Notes under the pieces: model-generated
What the model saw: only the letters and a program-made list of their open reading frames with translations
The model's database searches: none
Told to the model about the DNA's origin: nothing
Translations under genes and position numbers: made by a program
Part shown: one piece after another, positions 1 to 7,073 of the stretch
How the letters are laid out: each line of letters opens with the position of its first letter
Position numbering within the stretch: position 1 is the stretch's first letter
From: an uncultured Acetatifactor sp.
Lineage (GTDB): Bacteria > Bacillota > Clostridia > Lachnospirales > Lachnospiraceae
Assembly (NCBI GenBank): GCA_947631715.1
Contig: CANRMK010000090.1
Coordinates: forward strand, 1 to 8,739
DNA length: 8,739 nucleotides
Direction: 5' to 3'

Positions 1-334
1 GCACCCGGTCATCGGGGCTAAGATCTTGAAGAATATATCGGAGGAGATTCCCGGCATTGAGGTGGGGGCCAGGTGGCATCATGAGAGGTATGACGGAAGC
101 GGCTATCCGGACGGTCTGGCAGGGGAACAGATTCCGGTGGTGGCCCGGGTCATCGGGGTGGCGGACGCATACGACGCCATGACCTCCAAGAGAAGTTACC
201 GGGATGTGCTGCCTCAGTCCCATGTGCGGGAAGAGTTCGAGAGGCTTCGGGGAAAACAGTTCGATCCCTATTTTGCCGACCTGATGCTTCAGATGATCGA
301 TGAGGATACGGAATATAAAATGCGGGAAGCATAG
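1..334 (+). CDS. HD-GYP domain protein, C-terminal fragment
   Basis: This is the C-terminal end of an HD-GYP protein; the gene enters from the left edge, so the start and any sensor or receiver domain are missing. The open frame runs from base 2 to the TAG at 332-334. Seen directly are HPVIGAKIL at the left edge, HHERYDGSGYP at 77-109 (the GYP signature with its HH pair), the conserved VADAYDAMTS stretch near 158-187, and the terminal helix motif FDPYFADLML. In this family the domain is a metal-dependent phosphodiesterase that degrades cyclic di-GMP or related dinucleotides in the cytoplasm. The first HD metal-binding motif would lie outside the window, so activity cannot be judged. An internal ATG at 26 is unlikely to be the start because the conserved domain already begins before it. 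No terminator is seen after it, so readthrough into the next gene is possible. Confidence 0.93.
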   Translation, partial: HPVIGAKILKNISEEIPGIEVGARWHHERYDGSGYPDGLAGEQIPVVARVIGVADAYDAMTSKRSYRDVLPQSHVREEFERLRGKQFDPYFADLMLQMIDEDTEYKMREA

Positions 335-351
335 GGAACGCAAATCAGGCA

Positions 352-369
352 AAGCGAATGCATTCGCTT
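352..369. promoter_or_regulatory. 18-bp perfect palindrome before acyltransferase gene
   Basis: AAGCGAATGCATTCGCTT is identical to its reverse complement over all 18 bases. It lies 17 bp after the HD-GYP stop codon and ends 5 bp before the GGAG that would serve the ATG at 385. As RNA it could fold into a 7-bp stem with a TGCA loop, but no T run follows, so it is not an intrinsic terminator. It could be a protein-binding operator or a hairpin that affects ribosome access. Function is inference. Confidence 0.5.
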
Positions 370-384
370 GGAATGGAGATGGGT

Positions 385-1605
385 ATGCCGGAAGAAAGAT
401 CTACAAATATATCTGCTCTGAAAAGTCCTGGCACAGGCGCCGGGATGACTGCCGGCCGTCAGGCGAACCTGGAGCTTCTGCGGTGCGCCGCCATGATGAT
501 GGTGATCGTCCTGCATTATCTGGGAAAGGGGAATCTGCTGGCGGAGCTGACCGAGCCGGGCCTATCGCCTGCAGAGGCGGCCGCATGGCTGTTGGAAAGC
601 TTCTGTGTGGTGGCGGTGAACGTGTATATGTTTATCAGCGGATACTTTCTGTGTACGTCTTCTTTTAAGCTGAGCCGCCTGATCCGGCTCTGGCTGCAGG
701 TGTGGATGTACTCGGTGGCTGTGGGGCTTATGGGAGCCATAACGGGCGTTATGGAAGAGACGGCCTTTGACACTCATTTTCTGCTGACGCTGTTCTTTCC
801 GGTCTCCATGAACCATTATTGGTTCATGACGGCCTATATTTTCCTCTATGTGCTGCTTCCTCTGATAGGAGAGGCGCTGAAGAGAATGCCGAAGCAGGCG
901 ATGCAGGCGGCTGTGCTCATTCTGTTCTTTGTATTCAGCGTTCAGAAGAGTCTGCTGCCGGTGCGGCTGGAAACGGACGGCCAGGGCTATGACTGTCTTT
1001 GGTATCTGTGCGTGTTTGCGGCGGCGGCCTATGTGAGGCGGTTCGGGGTGCCGTTTTTAGAGAAAAAGGGGCGCGGGGCGGCTCTTTATGTGCTGTGCTG
1101 CCTGGGGATCTTCGGAGGGACTCTTGCCCTGCGCCAGATCTGGCTTTCCCGGGGAAGCCTGGGGAGGATGCTGACAATGTGCCTGGAGTACAATCATATC
1201 CTGCCGTTTTTGGCGGCGGCAGGCCTGTTCGGGGCTTTCCGCAGGCTGAAAGTGACGGGGCGGTTTGCCGCCTTTGTATGCAGGATCTCCCCGTATACGC
1301 TGGGCGTATATCTGCTTCATGAAAACCTGGGGCTGCGCTATTCCTGGCAGAAGTGGCTTGGGGCGGACCAGGTCCGCGCTGCGATAGAGCTTGCGGAAAG
1401 CGGATCGGCGGGCGGCGGCATAACGGTCCTGGGAACGCTTCTTCTGGGCACGGCGGCTGCGGTAATCTGTGTATTTTCCGCGGGAATCCTGATAGAAATG
1501 CTTCGCACGCTTCTGGTGCGGGGGCTGGATTGGGCGCTTAGCCTGACGGCTCCGTACAGGCGGCTGAAGCAGATGGTGCTGAGAGTGGACGAGTGGTTCA
1601 GGTGA
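385..1605 (+). CDS. Acyltransferase family 3 membrane protein
   Basis: This is a multi-pass membrane protein of the acyltransferase-3 family, about 406 residues, the usual size for a single-domain member. These enzymes transfer acetyl or other acyl groups to sugars of cell-wall, capsule or exported polysaccharides at the membrane. Near the N-terminus the protein reads RQANLELLRCAAMMMVIVLH, the family pattern of an Arg-rich lead-in followed by a membrane helix ending in the conserved His (about residue 44). Late in the protein ISPYTLGVYLLHE matches the family's C-terminal helix motif. About ten hydrophobic segments are visible between. Start: the frame is also open from ATG 358, 373 and 379, but 358 lies inside an 18-bp palindrome and has no good ribosome site. 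ATG 385 has GGAG six bases upstream, so I prefer it. The substrate cannot be read from sequence. The downstream GT-C-like gene suggests a shared surface-glycan role. Confidence 0.85.
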   Translation: MPEERSTNISALKSPGTGAGMTAGRQANLELLRCAAMMMVIVLHYLGKGNLLAELTEPGLSPAEAAAWLLESFCVVAVNVYMFISGYFLCTSSFKLSRLIRLWLQVWMYSVAVGLMGAITGVMEETAFDTHFLLTLFFPVSMNHYWFMTAYIFLYVLLPLIGEALKRMPKQAMQAAVLILFFVFSVQKSLLPVRLETDGQGYDCLWYLCVFAAAAYVRRFGVPFLEKKGRGAALYVLCCLGIFGGTLALRQIWLSRGSLGRMLTMCLEYNHILPFLAAAGLFGAFRRLKVTGRFAAFVCRISPYTLGVYLLHENLGLRYSWQKWLGADQVRAAIELAESGSAGGGITVLGTLLLGTAAAVICVFSAGILIEMLRTLLVRGLDWALSLTAPYRRLKQMVLRVDEWFR

Positions 1606-1622
1606 CGGGCCCGCGCCTGTGG

Positions 1623-1790
1623 CGGTTTGTTGTAGAAAGGGCAATGTCAGATTTGACAGTCTACTATCAAAGGGGAATGCCAGCATGACGGTCTGTTGTA
1701 GAAAGGGTAATGTCAGACTTGACAGTTTACTATCAAAAGGGAAATGCCAGATCTGGCGGTCTGTCATAAAAAAGAAATTCCGATAGGAAT
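1623..1790 (+). repeat. Degenerate tandem hairpin repeats
   Basis: Two copies of a 66-68 bp unit start at 1623 and 1689, with a decayed third start at 1757 (each begins CGGTYTGT). Each unit splits into two related half-units of about 33 bp carrying an AAAGGG-like box and then an inverted repeat. In copy one TGTCA (1645-1649) pairs with TGACA (1654-1658), and GTAGA (1632-1636) pairs with TCTAC (1660-1664). In copy two the same arms are TGTCA (1711-1715)/TGACA (1720-1724) and GTAGA (1698-1702)/TTTAC (1726-1730), the latter with a G-U pair. The half-unit at 1746-1757 is a perfect palindrome, GCCAGATCTGGC. The last part, ATTCC (1777-1781)/GGAAT (1786-1790), is another short hairpin. It fills the gap between the acyltransferase and GT-C-like genes. 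I see no good promoter in it and no coding frame I would defend. Confidence 0.8.
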
Positions 1791-1819
1791 GCGTGAGAAA
1801 GCACGCAAGGGGTATAGAG

Positions 1820-3826
1820 ATGAAAGCAGAAAAAAACGACCCGGGAAAGGATCAAAAGAGGGCACCATGGACAGATCAGGCGAAAGAGAGCGGGCGGGCA
1901 GAAGATGTTAGCCGGAAGAAAGAAGTGCTGAAGACGGCGCTGGAAAACATTTTTGTGGTGGTGCTGGCGTTCTATCCCCTGCGCCATTTTAACTGGGGAC
2001 TGGATCTGATGGACACCGGCTATAATTATGCCAATTTTCAGTATATGGGAACGGATCACATGGATCCCATGTGGCTTTATTCTACCTATCTTTCCAACGT
2101 GGTGGGGCATTTCCTGGCAGGGCTTCCGAACGGCGGCACCCTGTTGGGAATGAACCTGTATACGGGACTGTTCGTGAGCCTGGCGGCGCTGGCAGGCTTT
2201 TTTTTCTGTACCAGAGTGCTGAAGATTCCGGCTTGGATAGGATTCCTGGGGGAGATGACGGCACTGAGCCTGTGCTGGTGCCCTACGGCGAAGCTGTACG
2301 ATTACCTGACCTATGTGCTGCTGACTTTCTGCGCGATCCTGCTCTATCTGGGGCTGATCCGGGAAAGGAAATGGTGCCTTTTCGGCGCCGGAATCTGCCT
2401 GGGAGCCAATGTGCTGGTGCGCTTTTCCAATTTGCCGGAGGCTGCACTGATCCTGGCGGTCTGGGCCTATGATGTGATTCTGGAATGGCAGATCCGCAAG
2501 TCGGATGTGAAGAAGCCGCCGGAGAGCTTCTGGAAAAGAACGGGACGTCATACGCTCTGGTGCCTGCTTGGGTATCTGGCGGCGCTGGCGGTGCTTTTCA
2601 CAGACATTCACGCAAGGTACGGCATTCAAAATTATGCGGCCGGGATCGGACAGCTGTTTGCCATGACGGACAACGCATCGGACTACAAGGCAGGCGCCAT
2701 GCTCTATAGTCTGTTCTACACATATGTGGAATACCTCTACTGGGTCGTGAGGATCTGTGTGATCTTAGCGGCTGCAACAGTAGTATTTTCGGTGGCCGGG
2801 TGGATCCTGAACAGGCTGTGCAGGAGATCCGGAGCACAGCGACCCGGGGTGCGGAAAGTCCTGGGGGCTTTCGGGCATGCAGCGGCCGGAGTCCTGGGAG
2901 CGGCCATACTCTGCTGGCTGTATTTCAGGAGGTTCTGTACTCTTGAGTTCTACTCCTATGCCTCTATTTACGGGCCCGGGATCCTGTTTCTGATGCTGAC
3001 TATGTTCCTCGCCGCGGTAAGGATCCTGCACCCCAAAGCGCCCATAGGAGAAAAGCTGATTTCCGGCATTGTACTGCTTCTGGCGCTGCTCACATCTATC
3101 GGCAGCAACAATGGAATCTACCCAAGCCTGAACAATCTCTTTCTGGCGGCGCCGTTTGTCTTCTGGCAGTGCTGGCGCTTTGTGGGAAATGTAAGAAAGG
3201 GAGGCTTTGGGAAGCTGGTTTTCTCGGTGCTTCCCGCAAAGGGGCTGCTTCTGGCATTTTTGCTCATGTGCCTGTTCCAGTTCGGGAGTTTCGGAGCAGT
3301 GTTCGTATTTGCGGAAGCCACCGGCGTAAGGGAGGCGGAGAGCCATGTGGAGAACAATGAGGTACTTAAGGGGATCCGCATGAGTGAGGACAAGGCGCGG
3401 TGGCTGACTGAGGCAAGCGCCTGGATAGAGGAACAGGACATGCAGGGCCGGGAGGCGATCCTGTACGGGGATATTCCGGCGCTGTCCTATTATCTGCAGC
3501 TCCCGGCTGCGTTCAATCCCTGGTGCAGCCTGGATTCCTACAGCAGAGCCCGAATGGAGAAGAGCATGGAGAGCGTAGAGCTGGCTGTAAAAAAGGAGGA
3601 ATCCACAGCGCCGCTCGTGATAGTGGAAAATACCTATCTGCTCTGTCGGCAGGAGGGGCCGGATGCCCTGGAGGCGCTGGGACTTCCGCAGGACCGCATC
3701 AAAAAGATAGAGCAGGATGAAAAGTGGCGGCTGCTGGCGGATTTCCTGGAGAAATACGGTTATGAGCCGGCGCTGGAAAATGAGAAGTTCACGGTCTACA
3801 GTCCGAGGGATCAGGGCGATCGGTAA
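1820..3826 (+). CDS. Putative GT-C-type membrane glycosyltransferase
   Basis: This is a large membrane protein of about 668 residues. A charged cytoplasmic N-tail (about residues 1-35) precedes a first membrane helix, then GLDLMDTGYNYANF (about residues 60-74). An acidic residue in the first outer loop followed by GY resembles the catalytic loop of GT-C enzymes of the PMT/ArnT kind that use polyprenyl-phosphate sugars. About ten further hydrophobic segments extend to about residue 500, and the last 165 residues are a soluble, probably extracytoplasmic domain containing ILYGDIPALSYYLQLP. That layout (membrane core plus C-terminal outer domain) fits GT-C proteins, but I do not recognise a named subfamily. 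Start: GTG 1793 is possible, but ATG 1820 has AAGGGG seven bases upstream and is preferred. It probably acts on a surface glycan together with the acyltransferase upstream. The GT-C assignment rests on architecture and one motif. Confidence 0.7.
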   Translation: MKAEKNDPGKDQKRAPWTDQAKESGRAEDVSRKKEVLKTALENIFVVVLAFYPLRHFNWGLDLMDTGYNYANFQYMGTDHMDPMWLYSTYLSNVVGHFLAGLPNGGTLLGMNLYTGLFVSLAALAGFFFCTRVLKIPAWIGFLGEMTALSLCWCPTAKLYDYLTYVLLTFCAILLYLGLIRERKWCLFGAGICLGANVLVRFSNLPEAALILAVWAYDVILEWQIRKSDVKKPPESFWKRTGRHTLWCLLGYLAALAVLFTDIHARYGIQNYAAGIGQLFAMTDNASDYKAGAMLYSLFYTYVEYLYWVVRICVILAAATVVFSVAGWILNRLCRRSGAQRPGVRKVLGAFGHAAAGVLGAAILCWLYFRRFCTLEFYSYASIYGPGILFLMLTMFLAAVRILHPKAPIGEKLISGIVLLLALLTSIGSNNGIYPSLNNLFLAAPFVFWQCWRFVGNVRKGGFGKLVFSVLPAKGLLLAFLLMCLFQFGSFGAVFVFAEATGVREAESHVENNEVLKGIRMSEDKARWLTEASAWIEEQDMQGREAILYGDIPALSYYLQLPAAFNPWCSLDSYSRARMEKSMESVELAVKKEESTAPLVIVENTYLLCRQEGPDALEALGLPQDRIKKIEQDEKWRLLADFLEKYGYEPALENEKFTVYSPRDQGDR

Positions 3827-3894
3827 TATCACAATGCTGTAAGCCCCATGCAGAGCAGGCGGACGAAACGCGGACAGCGATCATATCATTTAAG

Positions 3895-3911
3895 AGTCGG
3901 TCTTGCTGACT
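3895..3911 (+). terminator. Weak hairpin after GT-C-like gene
   Basis: AGTCGG and CTGACT can pair around a TCTTG loop (one G-U pair), followed by a modestly T-rich TGTTGTTTA. It is the only terminator candidate between the GT-C-like gene and the AIM24-like gene. The stem is short and the T tract is interrupted, so this call is tentative. Confidence 0.25.
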
Positions 3912-3933
3912 TGTTGTTTACAAATCATGAAAA

Positions 3934-3939
3934 AGGAGG
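3934..3939 (+). promoter_or_regulatory. Strong ribosome binding site for AIM24-like gene
   Basis: A perfect AGGAGG lies eight bases before ATG 3948. It fixes the original start of the AIM24-like gene at 3948, upstream of the frameshift, and shows that the short downstream frame beginning at 4034 is not the whole gene. Confidence 0.85.
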
Positions 3940-3947
3940 AAAAGTTT

Positions 3948-4627
3948 ATGAGGTATGAGATTCAGGGAGAGACACTGCCGGTTGTGATCTGTTATCTGGA
4001 GGCGGGAGAGAGGATGATCAACGAGGGGGATCCATGTCCTGGATGTCACCTAACATGAAGATGGAGACAACGACCAACGGAGGAATCGGGAAAGCGCTGG
4101 GAAGAGCGCTGGCTGGAGAGCGCATGTTTCAGAATATCTACACTGCGGAGGGCGGCCAGGGACTGATCGCCTTTGCATCCAGCTTCCCGGGTTCCATAAA
4201 GCCGTTCGAGATTGCTCCGGGCAGGGAGGTGATCTTTCAGAAGAGCGCTTTTCTCGCCGGGGAGAGCGGTGTGGAACTGTCAATGCACTTTCGGAAAAAG
4301 GTAGGGGCGGGCCTGTTCGGAGGAGAGGGCTTTATCATGCAGAAGGTCAGCGGAAGCGGTATTGTCTTTGCGGAATTTGACGGTCATGTGGTGGAATATG
4401 AACTGGCGGCGGGCCAGCAGATTCTGGTGGATACGGGACATCTTGCCGCTATGACGGCGGGCTGCCAGATTGACATACAGGCGGTGTCGGGGGCGAAAAA
4501 CGTGCTTTTTGGCGGGGAAGGGCTCTTTAATACCGTGATCACCGGACCGGGCCACATATGGCTCCAGACCATGCCCATCAGCAATGTGGCAGGAGTTTTA
4601 AGACCCTATATACCTACCGGAAAGTAA
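3948..4627 (+). pseudogene. AIM24/TIGR00266 family protein, frameshifted
   Basis: This gene belongs to the AIM24 (DUF124, TIGR00266) family, small beta-rich cytoplasmic proteins of poorly known function. From ATG 3948 the frame reads MRYEIQGETLPVVICYLEAG, a family-type N-terminus, and continues to ...MINEG. It then shifts and stops at 4056-4058 after 36 residues. The rest of the family sequence (MSWMSPNMKMETTTNGGIGK onward) continues in the -1 frame from about 4028 to TAA 4625-4627. The break is at a run of five G (4025-4029). One extra G would give NEGGSMSW, which suits the family, and an intact 226-residue protein. All downstream sequence is open and well conserved in character, so the lesion is recent, a sequencing error, or bypassed by slippage. 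A weaker alternative is internal initiation at ATG 4034 (197 residues), with the G tract four bases upstream acting as ribosome site. The MATE gene follows after 21 bp. Confidence 0.85.
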
Positions 4628-4648
4628 GGAACAACAGGAGGATGCACC

Positions 4649-6013
4649 ATGGGTGTCAATGAAAAAACATCTGTCAAGGATATGACGGAGGGAAATATCG
4701 TCTGGCTGCTGATTCAGTTTTCCGTTCCGCTGATCATCGGTAACCTCTTTCAGATGATGTACAATACGGTGGACTCGCTGGTGGTGGGAAATTTTGTGGG
4801 AAAAGAGGCGCTTGCCGCGGTGGGATCCACCACCATGATCGTCAATATGCTGGTGTTCTTCTTTAACGGCGTCTCCACGGGAGCCGGTGTCGTGATCAGC
4901 CGCTATTATGGGGCGAAAGAGAATGGACGCCTGCATACGGCGGTGGAGACGACCATGTTCGTGACTTTCGTGTGCGGCGTGCTGTTTACGTTCATCGGCA
5001 TTCTTCTGGTGCATCCCATGCTGATCTTCATGTCCACGCCGGAGGACGTGATGGATGCGGCTACTGTGTATTTGAGGATTTATTTTATGGGGATGCTGGG
5101 ACTTCTGGTGTACAACATGGGAAGCGGGATCCTCCGGGCTGTGGGCGATACCCGCAGGCCGCTTTTGTTCCTGATCTTTACCAGTGTGGTGAATGCGGCG
5201 CTGGATCTTCTGTTCGTGATCGTTTTTCACGCGGGCATCGCCGGAGTGGCCTATGCCACCATTATCGCGCAGTTTATCTCGGCGGCCATGATCCTGGTGC
5301 TGCTGACCCGGAGTAAAGAGGTATACCGCCTGACCTGGAGAGATTTAAAGTGCGATCTGCCTGTTCTGAAACAGATCTTTATGATCGGTCTGCCGGCGGG
5401 CGTGCAGTCCGTGGTCACGGCCTTTTCCAATGTGTTCGTCCAGTCCTATATCAACAGCTTCGGCTCTGCGTGCATGGCGGGGTGGAGCTGCTATAACAAG
5501 CTGGATACCTTTATCATGCTTCCCATGCAGAGCATGGCCCAGGCGGCCACTACTTTCGTGGGTCAGAATGTGGGGGCCGGCAAGAATGACCGGGTCAACA
5601 AAGGGACGGTGCAGACTATGGCGCTGACGGTGGGGATCACGGCTGTGACCGCTGCGCTCCTGTTCTTCTTTGCAGCCCCTGCCAACGGAATTTTCACGGA
5701 CGATGGGGAAGTGATCCGATACGGGGTGCTTTTTCTGCAGACCAATGTGTTCTTCCTGCTCTTTAACTGTATCAATCATACCCTGGCGGGAGCGCTGAGA
5801 GGACGGGGAGATTCCGCCGGCCCCATGATCATCATGCTGTTGAACTTTGTGGCGGTGCGCCAGGTCTATCTGTTCATACTCACGCGCTATATCAGCAATA
5901 CACCCCGTCTTGTGGGCTTCAGCTACCCGGTGGGCTGGACGGCCTGCTGTGTCATGGAGGTGGCTTATTTTTATCTGCGGTGGGGGAAGAAAAAAGGAGT
6001 TCCTAATGGCTGA
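4649..6013 (+). CDS. MATE family efflux transporter
   Basis: This encodes a 454-residue multidrug and toxin extrusion (MATE) transporter, the normal length for the family. Such proteins use a sodium or proton gradient to export cationic drugs, metabolites or toxins across the cytoplasmic membrane. The N-terminus has the hallmark start of the first MatE repeat, LIQFSVPLIIGNLFQMMYNT, then DSLVVGNFVG and AAVGSTTMIVNMLVFFFNG (about residues 22-75). The second repeat begins near residue 245 with KQIFMIGLPAGVQSVVTAFS and contains TFVGQNVGAGKNDRVNKG near residue 305. About twelve hydrophobic segments are visible, ending in a basic tail, GKKKGVPNG. ATG 4649 has a perfect AGGAGG seven bases upstream. 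It lies 21 bp after the AIM24-like gene with no terminator between, so the two are probably cotranscribed and end at the hairpin 33 bp downstream. The substrate cannot be predicted. Confidence 0.95.
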   Translation: MGVNEKTSVKDMTEGNIVWLLIQFSVPLIIGNLFQMMYNTVDSLVVGNFVGKEALAAVGSTTMIVNMLVFFFNGVSTGAGVVISRYYGAKENGRLHTAVETTMFVTFVCGVLFTFIGILLVHPMLIFMSTPEDVMDAATVYLRIYFMGMLGLLVYNMGSGILRAVGDTRRPLLFLIFTSVVNAALDLLFVIVFHAGIAGVAYATIIAQFISAAMILVLLTRSKEVYRLTWRDLKCDLPVLKQIFMIGLPAGVQSVVTAFSNVFVQSYINSFGSACMAGWSCYNKLDTFIMLPMQSMAQAATTFVGQNVGAGKNDRVNKGTVQTMALTVGITAVTAALLFFFAAPANGIFTDDGEVIRYGVLFLQTNVFFLLFNCINHTLAGALRGRGDSAGPMIIMLLNFVAVRQVYLFILTRYISNTPRLVGFSYPVGWTACCVMEVAYFYLRWGKKKGVPNG

Positions 6014-6045
6014 CCTGTTTTTGCCCCGGTCTGCCGCCGTTTTAG

Positions 6046-6086
6046 AAAAAAGGGCCTGCAGCTTATAAAAGCTGCAGACCCTTTTT
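6046..6086. terminator. Bidirectional terminator between MATE and asnA genes
   Basis: GGGcCTGCAGCTT (6052-6064) pairs with AAGCTGCAGaCCC (6069-6081) around an ATAA loop, with one C/A mismatch in a 13-position stem. The stem is flanked by six A on the left and five T on the right (6082-6086), so it can act as an intrinsic terminator in both directions. It ends the AIM24-like/MATE unit on the + strand and asnA on the - strand. The asnA stop codon (6063-6065) and last codons lie inside the hairpin. Confidence 0.92.
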
Positions 6087-7073
6087 CTCCGCTTCTTTCA
6101 TGACCTCTTCCGGCCACAGGGAGCATTGCACCTCGCCGATGTGGGCCTTGCGCAGGAAGAACATACAGATCCGGGATTGGCCGATGCCGCCGCCGATGGT
6201 GTAGGGAAGTTCTCCTGCCAGCACTGCCTTGTGGAAAGGCAGCTGAGCCCGCTCAGGACAGCCCGCCTTTTCCAGCTGCTCCGCCAGGGATTTCTCGTCT
6301 ACCCGGATGCCCATACTGGAAAGCTCCAGGGCAATGTCCAGCACGGGATAATACACGATGATATCCGCATTCAGCGCCCAGTCGTCATAGTCCGGCGCCC
6401 GGCCGTCGTGGGGCTCGCCGTTTTCCAGCTTGTCGCCGATCTGCATCACGCAGACAGCGCCCTTGGCCTTGGCGATATAATACTCCCGTTCCCTGGGGGT
6501 GTAGTCCGGGAACATTTCCTCCAGCTCGGAGGTCGTGATAAAGAAGATATCGTGGGGCAGAATTTCTTCTATGTAATCATACTCGATGGCAAGGTACTTT
6601 TCCGTCTTGCGGAGAACGCTGTAGACGGTGTGGACAGTTTCCTTCAAGGTGTCCAGCGTCCGGTCCTCCCGGGCGATGATCTTTTCCCAGTCCCACTGGT
6701 CCACATAAATGGAGTGGATATTGTCGGCAAGTTCATCCCGGCGGATGGCGCTCATGTCCGTGTAAAGGCCCTCTCCCACAGAGAAGCCGTATTTTTTCAG
6801 AGCATAGCGCTTCCACTTCGCCAGGGACTGAACAATCTCGCCCTCCTGGCCCTCCTGATATTTGATATCGAAAGTCACCGGGCGCTCCACGCCGTTCAGG
6901 TTATCGTTGAGGCCGGAAAGAGGATCCACAAAGAGAGGAGCCGATACCCGCAGCAGGTGCAGGCGCTCCGCCAGAAGATTCTGGAAGAAATCCTTTACGG
7001 TCTTGATGGCCACCTGGGTCTCATATAGATTCAGGTGGGATTTGTAATTTTGGGGAATTGTAATGTTTGACAT
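6063..7073 (-). CDS. asnA: Aspartate-ammonia ligase (asparagine synthetase A)
   Basis: AsnA makes L-asparagine from L-aspartate, ammonia and ATP, releasing AMP and pyrophosphate, in the cytoplasm; the fold is related to class II aminoacyl-tRNA synthetases. The 336-residue product matches the family length (330 in E. coli). Recognisable blocks are APLFVDPLSGLNDNLNG (about 45-61, with the Asp of the substrate site at 57), SLAKWKRYALKKY (83-95), GEGLYTDMSAIRRDE (100-114), YVDQWDWEK (123-131, with the conserved Gln 126), APDYDDW, ELSSMGIRVDE and, near the end, GGGIGQSR with the motif-3 Arg. Compared with E. coli, about ten residues after DYDDW are absent, which I regard as a normal family variant. 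ATG 7073 follows AAAAGG and an A-rich spacer. The gene is convergent with the MATE gene and divergent from the HPr-like gene. No T-box motif is visible in the long leader. Confidence 0.97.
   Translation of the reverse strand: MSNITIPQNYKSHLNLYETQVAIKTVKDFFQNLLAERLHLLRVSAPLFVDPLSGLNDNLNGVERPVTFDIKYQEGQEGEIVQSLAKWKRYALKKYGFSVGEGLYTDMSAIRRDELADNIHSIYVDQWDWEKIIAREDRTLDTLKETVHTVYSVLRKTEKYLAIEYDYIEEILPHDIFFITTSELEEMFPDYTPREREYYIAKAKGAVCVMQIGDKLENGEPHDGRAPDYDDWALNADIIVYYPVLDIALELSSMGIRVDEKSLAEQLEKAGCPERAQLPFHKAVLAGELPYTIGGGIGQSRICMFFLRKAHIGEVQCSLWPEEVMKEAEKKGLQLL

Noticed and set aside
1623..1790. CRISPR array
   Set aside because: The units are contiguous and diverged, with no unique spacers of regular length, and no cas genes are nearby.
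1733..2629. 298-codon open frame on the - strand
   Set aside because: It lies antisense to the GT-C-like gene, its product is rich in Gln, His, Arg and Pro without domain character, and it starts inside that gene. It is a shadow of a G+C-rich coding strand.
2765..3832. 355-codon open frame on the - strand
   Set aside because: Antisense to the same well-supported membrane protein; low-complexity composition and no recognisable motif.
3881..3931. Promoter for the AIM24-like gene
   Set aside because: TATCAT at 3884-3889 has no -35 at a suitable distance, and TTGCTG at 3903 would put its -10 onto the ribosome site. No convincing pair was found.
3948..4058. Stand-alone 36-residue peptide gene
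   Set aside because: Its sequence is the N-terminus of the AIM24-family protein, and it ends by frameshift rather than being an independent small gene.
6126..7028. 300-codon open frame on the + strand
   Set aside because: Mirror of asnA, which has unmistakable family motifs on the other strand.
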